Shown here piece by piece: positions 1-8,961 of a DNA stretch of 64,000 bases. Every line of letters starts with the position of its first letter. Position 1 is the stretch's first letter. This DNA comes from Manduca sexta (Eukaryota; Arthropoda; Insecta; Lepidoptera; Sphingidae): positions 7,192,001 through 7,256,000 of the forward strand of contig NC_051124.1 in assembly GCF_014839805.1 (NCBI RefSeq). The letters run 5' to 3'. The position numbers were made by a program, and so were the translations under genes. The notes beneath the pieces were generated by a model. That model saw only the letters and a list, made by a program, of their open reading frames with translations, searched no databases and was not told the origin of the DNA.

Positions 1-49
1 TTCAAAATATTAGTATAACGAGTTCTGAACTTCGGGTCCATGGAAGTTA

Positions 50-257
50 AGAATTTTGAATTACAAATCACTCCGTTCGTGATCCCGAAACGTTAGATGT
101 TTTCTTACAATGCCCTATAATGATTACACAAAGTAGTTACAATGTTATTCAGCCCGAAACCCAACAACAATAGTGCTTCTATAGTATTAATTAGTGGTAA
201 AAATAGACAACAGTATAAAACCACCAGCTGAGCTCTTACATACCTACGAGACCTAGC
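50..257 (-). repeat. Degenerate Bm1/BMC1-like repeat copy
   Basis: Read on the minus strand it follows the same order of blocks as the better copies at 27118-27415 and 58529-58820 (tail at the left, the GAG...CTTACA...GAGACCTA block at the right), but with many substitutions. Identification rests on alignment by eye. Confidence 0.45.
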
Positions 258-569
258 AGCTCCATCTCAATCCATTCTGTTTGAGGATGTGACCTTTCAG
301 CCACGGAAATAGGATTGAAATAGAACTATTTTTGAAGAAAAAGCATATCGTTAGATCCACACTGAGCCTTGTTTATTAGCATTTTTCAAAGCTTATTGCC
401 AATTTTTTCGAGCGCAACCTAAATGAACTCCAGTATGCCGAAAAAGTGTCATTATGATACAAATAAGTTTCAAGGTAAATCTACGGATTAGTGAATAATT
501 AAGTAAAAATACTTTTCTTTGTTTATCGAAAGTTTGAAATAACGTGTAGACCAACTTAGTTTGTGTGCA

Positions 570-660
570 GTGCGAGGTAAAACGTGGTGAAAAAGGAGTG
601 CACTAATTGCACCTCTGCCTACTTCTTCGGACATAAAAGGCGTGAATGCGTGTTTAATCT
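570..660 (+). repeat. 3' end of SINE-2 type element
   Basis: The stretch reading GCACTAATTGCACCTCTGCC, then CTTCGGACATAAAAGGCGTG, corresponds to the shared 3' part of the lepidopteran tRNA-derived SINE whose head is seen at 19109 and 25705. No head is visible here. Confidence 0.4.
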
Positions 661-743
661 AATTATATAAAGTTGACGAGTTTGTTTGTTTGTTTGACAA
701 CGCTGATGATGAAAATTGTTTTAGTGTTGGATAGCCTATTTAA

Positions 744-2041
744 CCCGGCGAGCGTGTGGCGGGGTATGTCATACCCCCCATGTTAATTACTGGCGTATAT
801 TTTTTGTGCCTGACTTTCAAACTTATAGTCTCTTTGAGTAGCTGGAGTTATAGGGTTGCGGAAGGTAATAGTGGGGTGATCACAGTGTCGCGGCAACTTG
901 CATTCGAGTGACACGCTTGCAAACTGAGTTCGGGTACGTGATACCCCCGCCCTCATAGCTGGTGTGACAAAAACTAAAATTGCTTTTTCTGCTATTTTAA
1001 CTTATTTTCTTTGTTTAATTGTAGATTTTAATAGAAAATGGATGTTGAAAATAAAAAAACAACTCCGGTCCATGATAGAAGATGTACTTACTAGAACAGG
1101 GTTTCGCAAACATTTATTTAGTGCGGACCGCTAATGCCACCTTATGCGACCTTTTTTGCGACCAAAGTCGTAATGTTTGGGTTGATGTTGTTCAGTTGGA
1201 TTCTTAAATTTGTTTTTACTAGCAGTTTACTTCTGCATTTATTTTTAGATATACAAGAGTGCAAAAGCGTGCACTTTGTAGTTTTTCTTTTAACTTTTAT
1301 TTTACTTGCGGATCCCCTGAGAGGGGGCCCGCGGGCCCCCTAAGGGTCCTATGTTTCGTGAAAATCAGGACAAAGACACTAAATGGACCGATTTCATCCG
1401 TAACTTAGGCTTGGCTTTAGTTTACGAACACCTGAAGATGTGAAATGACAAAAATATATATTCCGATTTATATACGTCAGAGAATTTCTTCCCAGATCAA
1501 CGAATCACTTTCATCGACTCAAAATGTTCCTGGTCATTTTATTAGATGTAGAGATTACCCCAACAAAAATAATCATAAGACAAAATACTCATGAACAAAC
1601 TGAGGAAAGGCTATTAGTGTGGAACATGCAACGTTTTTTTGCAAAAACTGCACAGATTTTATCTCCAGTTCCTAAGATGTTCCTAAACTTTTTTTGTGTT
1701 TTTTTTTAGTTTATAAAGAAAATTATTTCCTATTCTATCATACGATGACGTAGTTTTTATCATAACACTGGTTTTACTTTAGTTCCTGTTCGTTTTTAAG
1801 AGACTGAAAGTGTTTGTTTGAAATTCAAAGTGACTTATTTCCATCGAGGTAAAAAATAAAATTGTTAAAATGGCGCGATTGTTTTATTTCCAATGCGTTA
1901 TGATGGTATTGTCTTATTATACCAAAAAATAAATAGTATAATACTTCTTCAGAAACAAGTTTTATAGCCAATTTTTTTAAGGGGTATGTCATACCCTGCC
2001 TCATACTGCTTATTACATTTTTTCACCACACGCTCGCCGGG
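744..2041. mobile_element. Decayed piggyBac transposon with TTAA target duplication
   Basis: The ends are CCCGGCGAGCGTGTGG at 744-759 and its exact inverse at 2026-2041, each flanked by TTAA (740-743 and 2042-2045). CCC termini and TTAA are the piggyBac signature. A subterminal palindrome, GGGGTATGTCATACCC, occurs inside both ends. The 1.3 kb body is too short for a full transposase. Near 1360-1440 (plus strand) a piece reads FIRNLGLALVYEHLK, which fits the region of piggyBac transposases just before the C-terminal cysteine-rich domain; a stop follows at once. The element is therefore non-autonomous. Confidence 0.85.
1351..1442 (+). pseudogene. piggyBac transposase fragment
   Basis: Translation gives MFRENQDKDTKWTDF and then IRNLGLALVYEHLKM followed by a stop. 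The pattern of an aromatic residue, LG, LV and a histidine matches the conserved segment before the zinc-binding tail of piggyBac transposases. No catalytic aspartates are present in the element, so this is a remnant. Confidence 0.5.
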
Positions 2042-2289
2042 TTAACTAACAAGGCTATGGGCTATATACCATCACCCTATGAGTAATAGGAGCGGTGATC
2101 TGTGACAAATGTTGTAAAAAAAACATAGGAAATTTATTTATTTTGAGAGCTTCCGCTGCGTGCGCCATGTAAACGGTTGACGTTACGCAACAAACATGTA
2201 TAACATAATTGTCCCTCTTAAAAAATTCTAAAAATATATTGTAAACTAAAATCTCCCGCCGCATCTGTCTGATTGTCAGAAAAAACAAA

Positions 2290-2516
2290 TTCTGATGAAA
2301 TTTGGTATGGAGATAGTTTGGGACCCTGGAAAGGACATAAGCCACTTTTATTTTATGTATTTAGGCGGACTTAACGCCATGGGCATTCTCTCCCAGTCAA
2401 CCTTGGGGTGGTGTAAAGAGCATGAAGGCAGGTGCATAATAAAAGAAAGTGAAAAACACATAAAAAGAGTTATAATAAACAAATGTAAAAACGACATTAT
2501 CGCATATATAAAAAAT

Positions 2517-2547
<31 letters not shown>

Positions 2548-2690
2548 AATATATATATAAATAAATACACTAATAAGTCAATGAGAAGAATCGGCAATAT
2601 CCCGGGATAGGAATCACTTTCTATCCCGAGAAATTATATAGCGGGACTTTTTCCCAGAAAACTAACACGTTAGCGAAACGGTAAGCAAAA
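2290..2690 (+). repeat. Dispersed repeat with 'ATGAAATTTGGTATGGAGATAG' type core and microsatellite
   Basis: The core near 2296-2345 matches another copy at 16390-16480. It contains a (CA)n/(TA)n tract at about 2516-2562 and ends with a GCGGGACTTTTTCCC block near 2641, also seen at 18741. This is a common lepidopteran dispersed repeat whose class I cannot fix. Confidence 0.45.
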
Positions 2691-3428
2691 CCTATATATT
2701 ATATGAATAATGAAAATGAAAAGTTTTCATTTACGTCAGTGAATTACTGTTTTAAATAATTACGCAGCGCCTTACAATCTAACTGTGGCTTTGCTAATTT
2801 ATGAAAACTATCACGAGCTATCATTAATGTGTATAGTTTAAATGCGATGTTGAATGTGTTTAAATTGCGAAAACATATAAAGTGAAACGTTTGTGATACT
2901 CTAGGACTTGATAAAATGAAAACATTATTGTTTTGAAATAATTTGAATTTTCGAGTGCCCGTTCTGTCATGTTTGCTTGTGTAGTCTAGAGTATTTTAAA
3001 ACGCTTTTATTCGAGAGAATTATTGTAATATACAGAATGTTTCTGATCAGAAAAATCTCTAACACAATCACATAAATTTCTGTTTATGAACGTGTTTATT
3101 ACTACGATGAAATATTAACCAGTATATTGTATAGCCCAAAGGCAATAAACAATCAACTTATTTATCATATATTTTATATTCATAAATAATAATTAATGTG
3201 CTTTTGTATACATCCAGAAGTTTAATAGATTTATTTTTTTTTGTTGAAACACTAATTGAATTATTTATGTTGATTTAGCTCCCAATAAATGAGATTATAA
3301 GAAGTTGAATATTAAAATAATAAGGTGTGCTAGTGTATATTAAAATATTTTGTGTGTTAAATCTCCAGCATGTCAATAAAAATTTGTAGGGATACAAAAG
3401 AAACGAAATAATATTATAATAATTCAAA

Positions 3429-3434
3429 TTTATT
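3429..3434 (-). terminator. Hexamerin polyadenylation signal AATAAA
   Basis: AATAAA on the minus strand about 70 nt after the stop codon, which gives a short 3' untranslated region. It is the first canonical signal downstream. Confidence 0.65.
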
Positions 3435-3504
3435 TTTTTTCATTTTTTAGGATGCTATTTTCGCCATGGTCACAAAGTATTGCAGTAAGTGATGCTGATT
3501 ACAT

Positions 3505-4546
3505 TTACAAATCAAACACGCTGACATTGCTGTCGACTTTAGTGTTAATGTTCATGTGAACATCAGTGTCAACGAAATACGTGTCTGAGTTGATGGGCGT
3601 ACGGTCCACCATATTGTAGTTCCTCAGCACCCAGCGGTCCCATCGGGTTCTCATGTCGCACACTTGCTTCTTGTGGAAGATTACCACATCAACGAACTTC
3701 ATGTTGGGCGTGTAGAAGGTCGACACATCAATATGACGGTCCAGAGGGAAACCAAGCGGCATCTTGTCCAGCAAGACAGTCGATCTGAAGTCCACGAACA
3801 GGTCCTTGCGTGTTGTGTCCAGGATAGACATGTCAACGTTATCTACCAACTTCAGAGGAGTCACGATGACGTAGAACATCATCTTCATACCACCAACGAA
3901 ACCTTTAGGTAGCAGGAGCCTGGTCGGGAAGCCAGTGTGGTAGTTCCTTAGGTCCTTTATGAGCATATCCCTCATGTCAGTGATGGTGTCAACCTTCTTC
4001 CAGAGGTCGCGTGTCATGATTCTGTCGCGGACAAGGTTGTGCATGTCATAGGAGTTCCTCACAATCGTGTTCTTTCCGGTGTTAAGTTTGTAAATGAACG
4101 TGTCCATCTCGACGAAGTTGAGGCGGTTGACGTTTATATCGATGAGGCGGCCCAGGTGGTCCTCCTTCGGTCCCAAGAAGATCCTCACGACACAGTCTAC
4201 AGCCTTGTCGGAGAGCACATCAAGGGTGACTTTGAATGGCTGGTGGTTAAGACGGCGTTTCCTGACGAAGAAGGCCATGTCTGAGCTAGTCTTTTTAAGT
4301 TCATCCTCGTTCAGAATAACAGCGTTGGTCATGTCCATCAGGTAGTCATCGAAGTAGGTAACAAGTTTGTCAACAACTACGTTGTCGATTTTGACTCCAG
4401 GGAAGTAGAGGTCATCCTTGTTGTAGCAAGGTAGGCGTTTCTTGAACAGGATCAATAAGTCAACGATGCGCTTCTGCAGTTGGTAGAACACTGGGTCACG
4501 AAGAGCGGTCTGGTAGAAGTCCAGGATGGAAGGAACGACGAAGTAC
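3505..4546 (-). CDS. Hexamerin exon 5 (C domain and stop)
   Basis: The acceptor is ATATTTTCAG|G. The exon completes a lysine codon from exon 4 and then runs open for 346 residues to TAA at 3507-3505. It carries the immunoglobulin-like hemocyanin C domain: YFPGVKID, RLNHQPF, VVRIFLGPK, then GKNTIVRNS, MKMMFYVIV and PLGFPLDR. The protein ends VSVFDL. Codon third positions are GC-rich against the AT-rich background, as expected for a highly expressed gene. Confidence 0.93.
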
Positions 4547-6789
4547 CTGAAAATATTTGTTATTACTATCAGTAGTTCATGTGTTATTTAAATATTCGGT
4601 AGAGAATTAATTGTATAGATAGTTTGCAACCCTGATTATAATTTCCCACTGGTAAAACTAGCTTAGACTGCATGGGCTTCTTCTACTAATGACAGAGATA
4701 GCTCATAACCCTAGCCAAGTGCGGGTAATGCATATGATGCAGTATAATAAGTAAAAATAATGAAATAACGATGTATTCTAGATTATTTTGGAGAACTTAT
4801 TCCCTGGATTGATATTTTTGGTTGTTGTAAAGATCAAGCTTACTTGTCACTGTTGAAGTAATTAAGGCCAAGAGATGACTTCATGATGATGAGCAGGTAA
4901 CGGTAAGCATCAACATGTTTGTAGTCCATTTCATTCTTGTCCATCTTGCCGAAGATCAGTTTGCCCAAAACTTCAACGTCGTCAGCCTTTGTCAATTCGT
5001 ATCTTAAACCGTTGATCTGCAAGCAAAAAAAATATATACAATAGCTTCCTGTTTCCCATATAAAACAAAATTGTTAGAGCAATTATCTTATAATAACCAC
5101 CTCGACGAATCCTTTGATGATAGCTTCCTTAATGATCATTTCGTAGTCCTCGCAAAGACGGATGACGTCAACATTGTCGTCTCTAGCAATAACGTAGTTG
5201 TTGAACCTTACTGGGATTTCAACACCGTTGTGAAGCTTCAGCCATGGCCAGTATCCCTTTTGGATGGGCTTGTACCAGGACAGTTCATGAATTTTACCTA
5301 ATCCGTTGGACAAGCGCTCAAGGTAGTATCTAGCCAGGATTTGTTGGTACATGTACAGCGTAAGCTCGAAACGTCTGACATTGAATTTGTCGTAAATCTG
5401 ATCCTTCATCCAGAACGGATAGTCAATGTGGAAGTAGTAATAGTAAGTGTTTAAGTCAATATCTTCAGTGAAGTATCGGAGCTTGTCTTCTACGTTTAAG
5501 TTCACGCGTTTGTCATATACATTCTCATCAATGATGTATACGTCTTTCTCAGTCTTTTTTAATGCCGTAGAAGTCGCAGAGCTTGAGATCAAGGAGTCCT
5601 CTCCTCATTTTGAGTAAGTAAGCCTTCTGGATGACGTCGGCGCGTACGAAGTAGTAAGGATAGATTTCGTAGGGAGGAGGAAGGATGATGCCTTTGCAGT
5701 CAGTGCGGTGTCTGACAGCAACAGTGAGAGCGTATACGAACATGCCTTCGTTGAGGTAAAGACGCATCCAGCAAGCGGTCTTGATGAATGTGGTGAAGTC
5801 CTTAGCGTAGTACAGAAGGTGGAACATGTTAACAACTTCCTTCAGCTGGCGGTCGACGTGGAGAGTGAAAACTTCACCTCGTGGCAGCGTACCGATCTTA
5901 ACCATATTGACAAAGGTCTTCACAACATCGGTTTTCTAGAAGGAAGAAATAATAACTCAATTTTTACTCTAGAATTTCATAAAAATTCATACTTACAAAT
6001 TCAAAAACTTAAATTTTTTTACTTACAGTGTAAAATTCGACGTTGTCTTCAATCTTGAAATTCTTGCCAATGTCCTCGATTTCCTTGTACATAACAGGTT
6101 CCGTCACGTGGTTCAACAACTTCAAGATGAAGATTTGCCTTTGTTTGATGTCCATGTTCACTATAAAAATTTAATATATTTATACTACAATTTATATTTA
6201 ATTATATTGCATATCAAAAACAGTCCCGAAAGTTTTTTAAATCTTCTATCATCATTGCCACTTTACACAACTGAATTGGACCCAACGCATTATACGGTTT
6301 TATTTTTATTGCTTTGAATAACAAAACGAGTTTGCCGTTTGCCTTTAATGGTGAGTGATACGACCACCCATAAACAATAGAAACACCATCCAACACCTTT
6401 AATTACAAACTATTGTATGGTATTCCACTCCACTCGCAATTCTGAGACATGAGATCTTAAGTCTTATAATATCCAGCAATTAAGTTTAATTGACTAGTCA
6501 GATTGATGTAGTCAGTTGACTACAATGTTCTTCAAACCGCAACACAAAACAATGACTACACACTGTTGCTTGGCGGCAGAAATAGACATTGCAGTGGTAC
6601 TCCCAGGCGGACTCTCACATATGAGACCTACCAGTAGACCCATCAGTAAATGCATGAAGTATAGCTATGTAAAGAAGAGGCATTAGAAGTATTAAAAAGT
6701 GTTGACTTACCGAAGGTGTTGTCATCGTATTCAGGCCGAGCCGCGGCCAGGGCGGCGAAGCCCAGTACCAGTATAAGAAATGCCTTCAT
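3505..6789 (-). CDS. Storage hexamerin (SP1 / basic juvenile hormone-suppressible protein type), five exons, frame broken in exon 3
   Basis: Hexamerins are secreted by larval fat body, circulate in hemolymph as hexamers and are used as an amino-acid store during metamorphosis. Joining 6789-6711, 6160-6027, 5935-5098, 5016-4844 and 4546-3505 gives about 754 residues if one surplus A in exon 3 is ignored, the usual length for this family. The start MKAFLILVLGFAALAAA is a classic signal peptide, followed by RPEYDD. Hemocyanin N, M and C domains can be followed: FVYALTVAVRHRTDCKG, then PPYEIYPYYF (N); NTYYYYFH near residues 233-240 (M); RLNHQPF near 506-512 and PLGFPLDR near 671-678 (C). The first copper-site histidines of hemocyanin are replaced by YYYYF, which supports storage rather than oxygen transport. 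By hand count Met is about 4% and Phe+Tyr about 13%, so it is neither strongly methionine-rich nor a typical arylphorin; the subfamily is inferred. The raw frame ends after about 199 residues (see exon 3). Confidence 0.93.
4645..4740 (-). repeat. Degenerate SINE-1 fragment in hexamerin intron 4
   Basis: Plus-strand blocks CCCACTGG, GCATGGGCTTCTTCTACTA and GCCAAGTGCGGG line up with the inverted 3' part of SINE-1 (compare 17444-17763). Heavily mutated, so old relative to the clean copies. Confidence 0.4.
4844..5016 (-). CDS. Hexamerin exon 4
   Basis: 173 nt, phase 0 in and phase 2 out, about residues 351-407. The acceptor is TTTTGCTTGCAG and the donor GACAA|GTAAGC. It begins INGLRYELTKADDVEVLGKL and ends LNYFNSD, the end of the M domain. 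Confidence 0.9.
5098..5935 (-). CDS. Hexamerin exon 3, with a one-base frame break at 5555-5560
   Basis: 838 nt, covering the rest of the N domain and much of the M domain. It opens KTDVVKTFVNMVKIG after an acceptor TTCCTTCTAG. The frame runs to YGIKKD and hits TGA at 5551-5549. Dropping one A from the run of six A (minus strand, 5560-5555) continues as YGIKKTEKDVYIIDEN into a long open frame, and the exon length then becomes 837, exactly divisible by three. The 3' end is ambiguous: GAG|GTGGTT at 5101 or GTG|GTTATT at 5098. I prefer 5098 because it keeps the spacing usual for relatives. Both donors are weak and both keep frame. Confidence 0.88.
6027..6160 (-). CDS. Hexamerin exon 2
   Basis: 134 nt, phase 1 in and phase 0 out, residues 27-71. 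The acceptor follows a T-rich tract ending TTTTTATAG, and the donor is ACT|GTAAGT. It encodes the start of the hemocyanin N domain, with the typical pattern of a mature N-terminus: KQRQIFILKLLNHV, then YKEIEDIGKNF. Too short to stand out as an ORF; found by following the reading phase between exons 1 and 3. Confidence 0.9.
6308..6650 (-). repeat. Bm1/BMC1-like repeat inside hexamerin intron 1
   Basis: The minus-strand copy begins with the block seen at 27130-27190 (GGTAGGTCTCATATGTGAGAG at its right end near 6640) and ends with GCAAACGGCAAACTCG near 6330. It fills most of the 550-bp intron 1 and is on the same strand as the gene. The order GTAGGTACC, then CTATTTCTGCCGCCAAGCA, in the best copies resembles the 3' part of Bombyx Bm1/BMC1 elements. 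Confidence 0.6.
6711..6789 (-). CDS. Hexamerin exon 1 (signal peptide)
   Basis: It encodes residues 1-26 plus the first base of codon 27. The ATG at 6789-6787 is the first in the predicted transcript, about 30 nt after the presumed start site. The peptide has a lysine at position 3, a hydrophobic core LILVLGFAALAAA and a likely cleavage before RPEYDD. The donor is G|GTAAGTC, close to consensus. Confidence 0.92.
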
Positions 6790-6815
6790 CGTGCAGCCAA
6801 CCCGATGGGAGTTCA

Positions 6816-6850
6816 ACTGTGATCAATCAACACTTCCACCCCTTTTTATA
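6816..6850 (-). promoter_or_regulatory. Hexamerin core promoter: TATA box and initiator
   Basis: On the minus strand TATAAAAAGG lies at 6850-6841 and an arthropod-type initiator, ATCACAGT, at 6823-6816. The TATA-to-initiator distance is about 28-30 bp, as expected. This predicts transcription from about 6820 and a 5' leader of about 30 nt. Confidence 0.75.
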
Positions 6851-6897
6851 CTAACTCTTACTGATTATAATAATCTTAAAAAGTATTTGTTGCCACC

Positions 6898-7024
6898 TGA
6901 TAATTCGTAAAGGGCATCTCCCTTGTTACATTGTAATGCTGAGATAAATTATCAATATTTTTTATTGCAACTTCTCGGGGTCAAGCAACTGTAATGATGC
7001 AGATATATAACTATGCTTAGATAA
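6898..7024 (-). promoter_or_regulatory. Cluster of GATA motifs upstream of the hexamerin
   Basis: TGATAA at 6898-6903, AGATAA at 6942-6947, its inverted partner TTATCA at 6949-6954, and AGATAA at 7019-7024 lie about 80-200 bp upstream of the predicted start. GATA factors drive many insect fat-body genes, so a role is plausible, but such short motifs are common in AT-rich DNA. Confidence 0.3.
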
Positions 7025-7618
7025 ATGCTATTTACATATTGACGGCAAAGTTTATGAACCTTGCAATATTATAAAAGTGCAACAAAACTAACTTTTAGTT
7101 TATCATTAAAAGAAAAATACAATTCTGAAAAAAAAATTACATTAAAACAAAAATTAAGGGTAAATGCAATTTTTAATAGGTATAGGAGACAAAAAAAATT
7201 ATATTGTTGCGTTACAATTATTTTTTTTTCAAAAATATAGGTTAAATATATAAGAATTTCAAACTTTATGATTGACGATCTCGTCATGATAAAGTAATAT
7301 ATATTTTTTTAAATATTGCATCTATCCGGCATGCTTTTATAGTGGCGAACTATGTAAAGTGTTATTATCTACGTGTTAGAAATAAACCAATTTTGATTAC
7401 CTTTGCAAGATGAAATTACAAAAGATTTATATATATTTGTTTCAAGTTAGTTTTAGCATATCAAAACCGAATACAATTTAATGTTTCTTTTGGTAATCGT
7501 AAACACAGCGAATAACTATGCGATGAAAATCGTAGTTTTTAAAATATTTTAGTTTTACTCCAAATTGAATTTTGCCTATTATAAATTTATTATAATAAGC
7601 AATACTAAATAATACTAC

Positions 7619-8080
7619 CAGGTCTGTATATAGCCCACTAGTAAACATGGGCTTTCTCTACTGCTAAGGTTTAAGGGCTTAGTAATGGCCTAGTTAAAAA
7701 GCGGCGATAGCCTAGTAAAAAGCGGCGATATCCTAGTTGGGTGTGGAACGGACTGCCAAGACGAATATCCGCAGGTTCAAATCCCAAGGGTACACACCTC
7801 TGACTTTTCTAAAAAATCATGTGTGTATTCTATGTGAATTTATCTTTCGCTTTAACGGTGAAGGAAAACATCGTGAGGAAACCTGCACATCTGAGACGAT
7901 TCTCTATAAGAATTTCGAAGGTGTGTGAAGTCTACCAATCCGCATTAGGTCAGCGTGGTGAACTAAGGCCTAATCCCTCTCAATAGTAGAGGAGGCTCGT
8001 GCTCAGCAGTGGGCAAGTATATAATACAAGGCTGATATTATTATTGTGGCCTAGTGCGGGTGAGTAGACTTTATATATCT
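7619..8080 (-). repeat. Old SINE-1 copy interrupted by a younger SINE-1
   Basis: 7619-7694 is the inverted 3' part of SINE-1 (TAGCCCACTAG, then CATGGGCTTTCTCTACT), and it resumes at 8047 as TGGCCTAGTGCGGGTGAGTA. The break is filled by the plus-strand copy at 7720-8045. The shared TGGCCTAGT on both sides is the target duplication. Confidence 0.7.
7720..8045 (+). mobile_element. tRNA-derived SINE-1, near full length
   Basis: The head GCGGCGATATCCTAGTTGGG provides a tRNA-like A box and GGTTCAAATCCC near 7770 a B box of an RNA polymerase III promoter. The body runs to CAGCAGTGGGCAAG and an (ATT)n-like tail. Similar elements are common in butterflies and moths (compare Metulj-type SINEs; not checked). 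A 9-bp target duplication flanks it together with an extra copy of its first 16 bases. Confidence 0.8.
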
Positions 8081-8279
8081 ATATATTTATATAAATAGAC
8101 TTACTGACTGCATTAACTAAGTCAGTAGACAGACAAATTAATCCCATTACTGATAAAGCTACTTCTAAGCTGTTTATATTTTGTACATTGTTAATACTTA
8201 ACAACTCAAACTTTCCTTGGCTTTGTGGGTATTCAATTATAATAGTATTTATCACTAAACAATCCACTTTGCCGTCTTA

Positions 8280-8316
8280 ATCCATAATCATAATTATAAT
8301 TATAATCATAATTATG
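8280..8316. repeat. AT-rich tandem (ATAATCATAATTAT)
   Basis: Imperfect repeats of ATAAT(C/T)ATAATT, partly self-complementary. A simple-sequence tract with no other feature. Confidence 0.5.
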
Positions 8317-8961
8317 GACTAAGGCCAATATGGATGTGTAGATGTTTGTTAGAACGAATATCGTAAACCGCTGAACGGATGAAATTTAGCTCACAGGTAA
8401 AAATGTCTCGGCTTCAGCTATTTCTTTATGCTATTTTTATGGTAACAAAGCACATACTGGCATTTTCATTACAAATAAGTTTTTCTCGTGTACAGTCGCA
8501 AATAAAAGCAAGTAGTCTATAAAAGTATATTTGTTTTATACTCTCATTACGAGACGCCTTAAAAATTCACATTTCATATAAAACAGACGTCATAGAAATT
8601 CACGTAACGCGAAATACAATGGGTTTTTTTATTTCTAAAGCACTCTGATCATGACAATTATGAAGGTTGTAACAACGTGCTCAAGTCGTCACGTGTTTTA
8701 TTTTTCCGAATTGTTATAAGGAACTTTAATATTTCTTTATATTTTTATTGTTATTACTCTCTTTCATCGTTAAGTCAGCACTCTCTTTTCTTTAAAAAGA
8801 AATGGTTTCTTCATTGTGTTTTATGTTTCCTAATATTATTAGTTAGCTTTTGCAAGATATTCCAAGCGGTCAGAATGACTTAGTGCCAAATAACTTAATT
8901 TTTCATACTCGCCATTTTATTGTATTTTTGGTTACATTGATAAAAATTATGGTATTGTTGA

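Larger units (their letters stand above)
665..2345 (+). repeat. Older dispersed repeat split by the piggyBac element
   Basis: 665-743 and 2042-2345 form one repeat interrupted by the transposon. The left part ends GTTGGATAGCCTATT and the right part continues as AAGGCTATGGGCTATAT. The same repeat occurs uninterrupted on the minus strand at 61210-61560, which reads GTTGGATAGCCCATT, then GAGGAGGCTATAGAC. Confidence 0.6.

Noticed and set aside
1524..1709. 61-residue frame inside the piggyBac element as part of the transposase
   Set aside because: No conserved transposase residues recognised; the cysteine-rich tail expected here is missing.
3664..4345. Open frames on the plus strand opposite the hexamerin
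   Set aside because: They mirror exon 5 codons in reverse; no motif and no splice context of their own.
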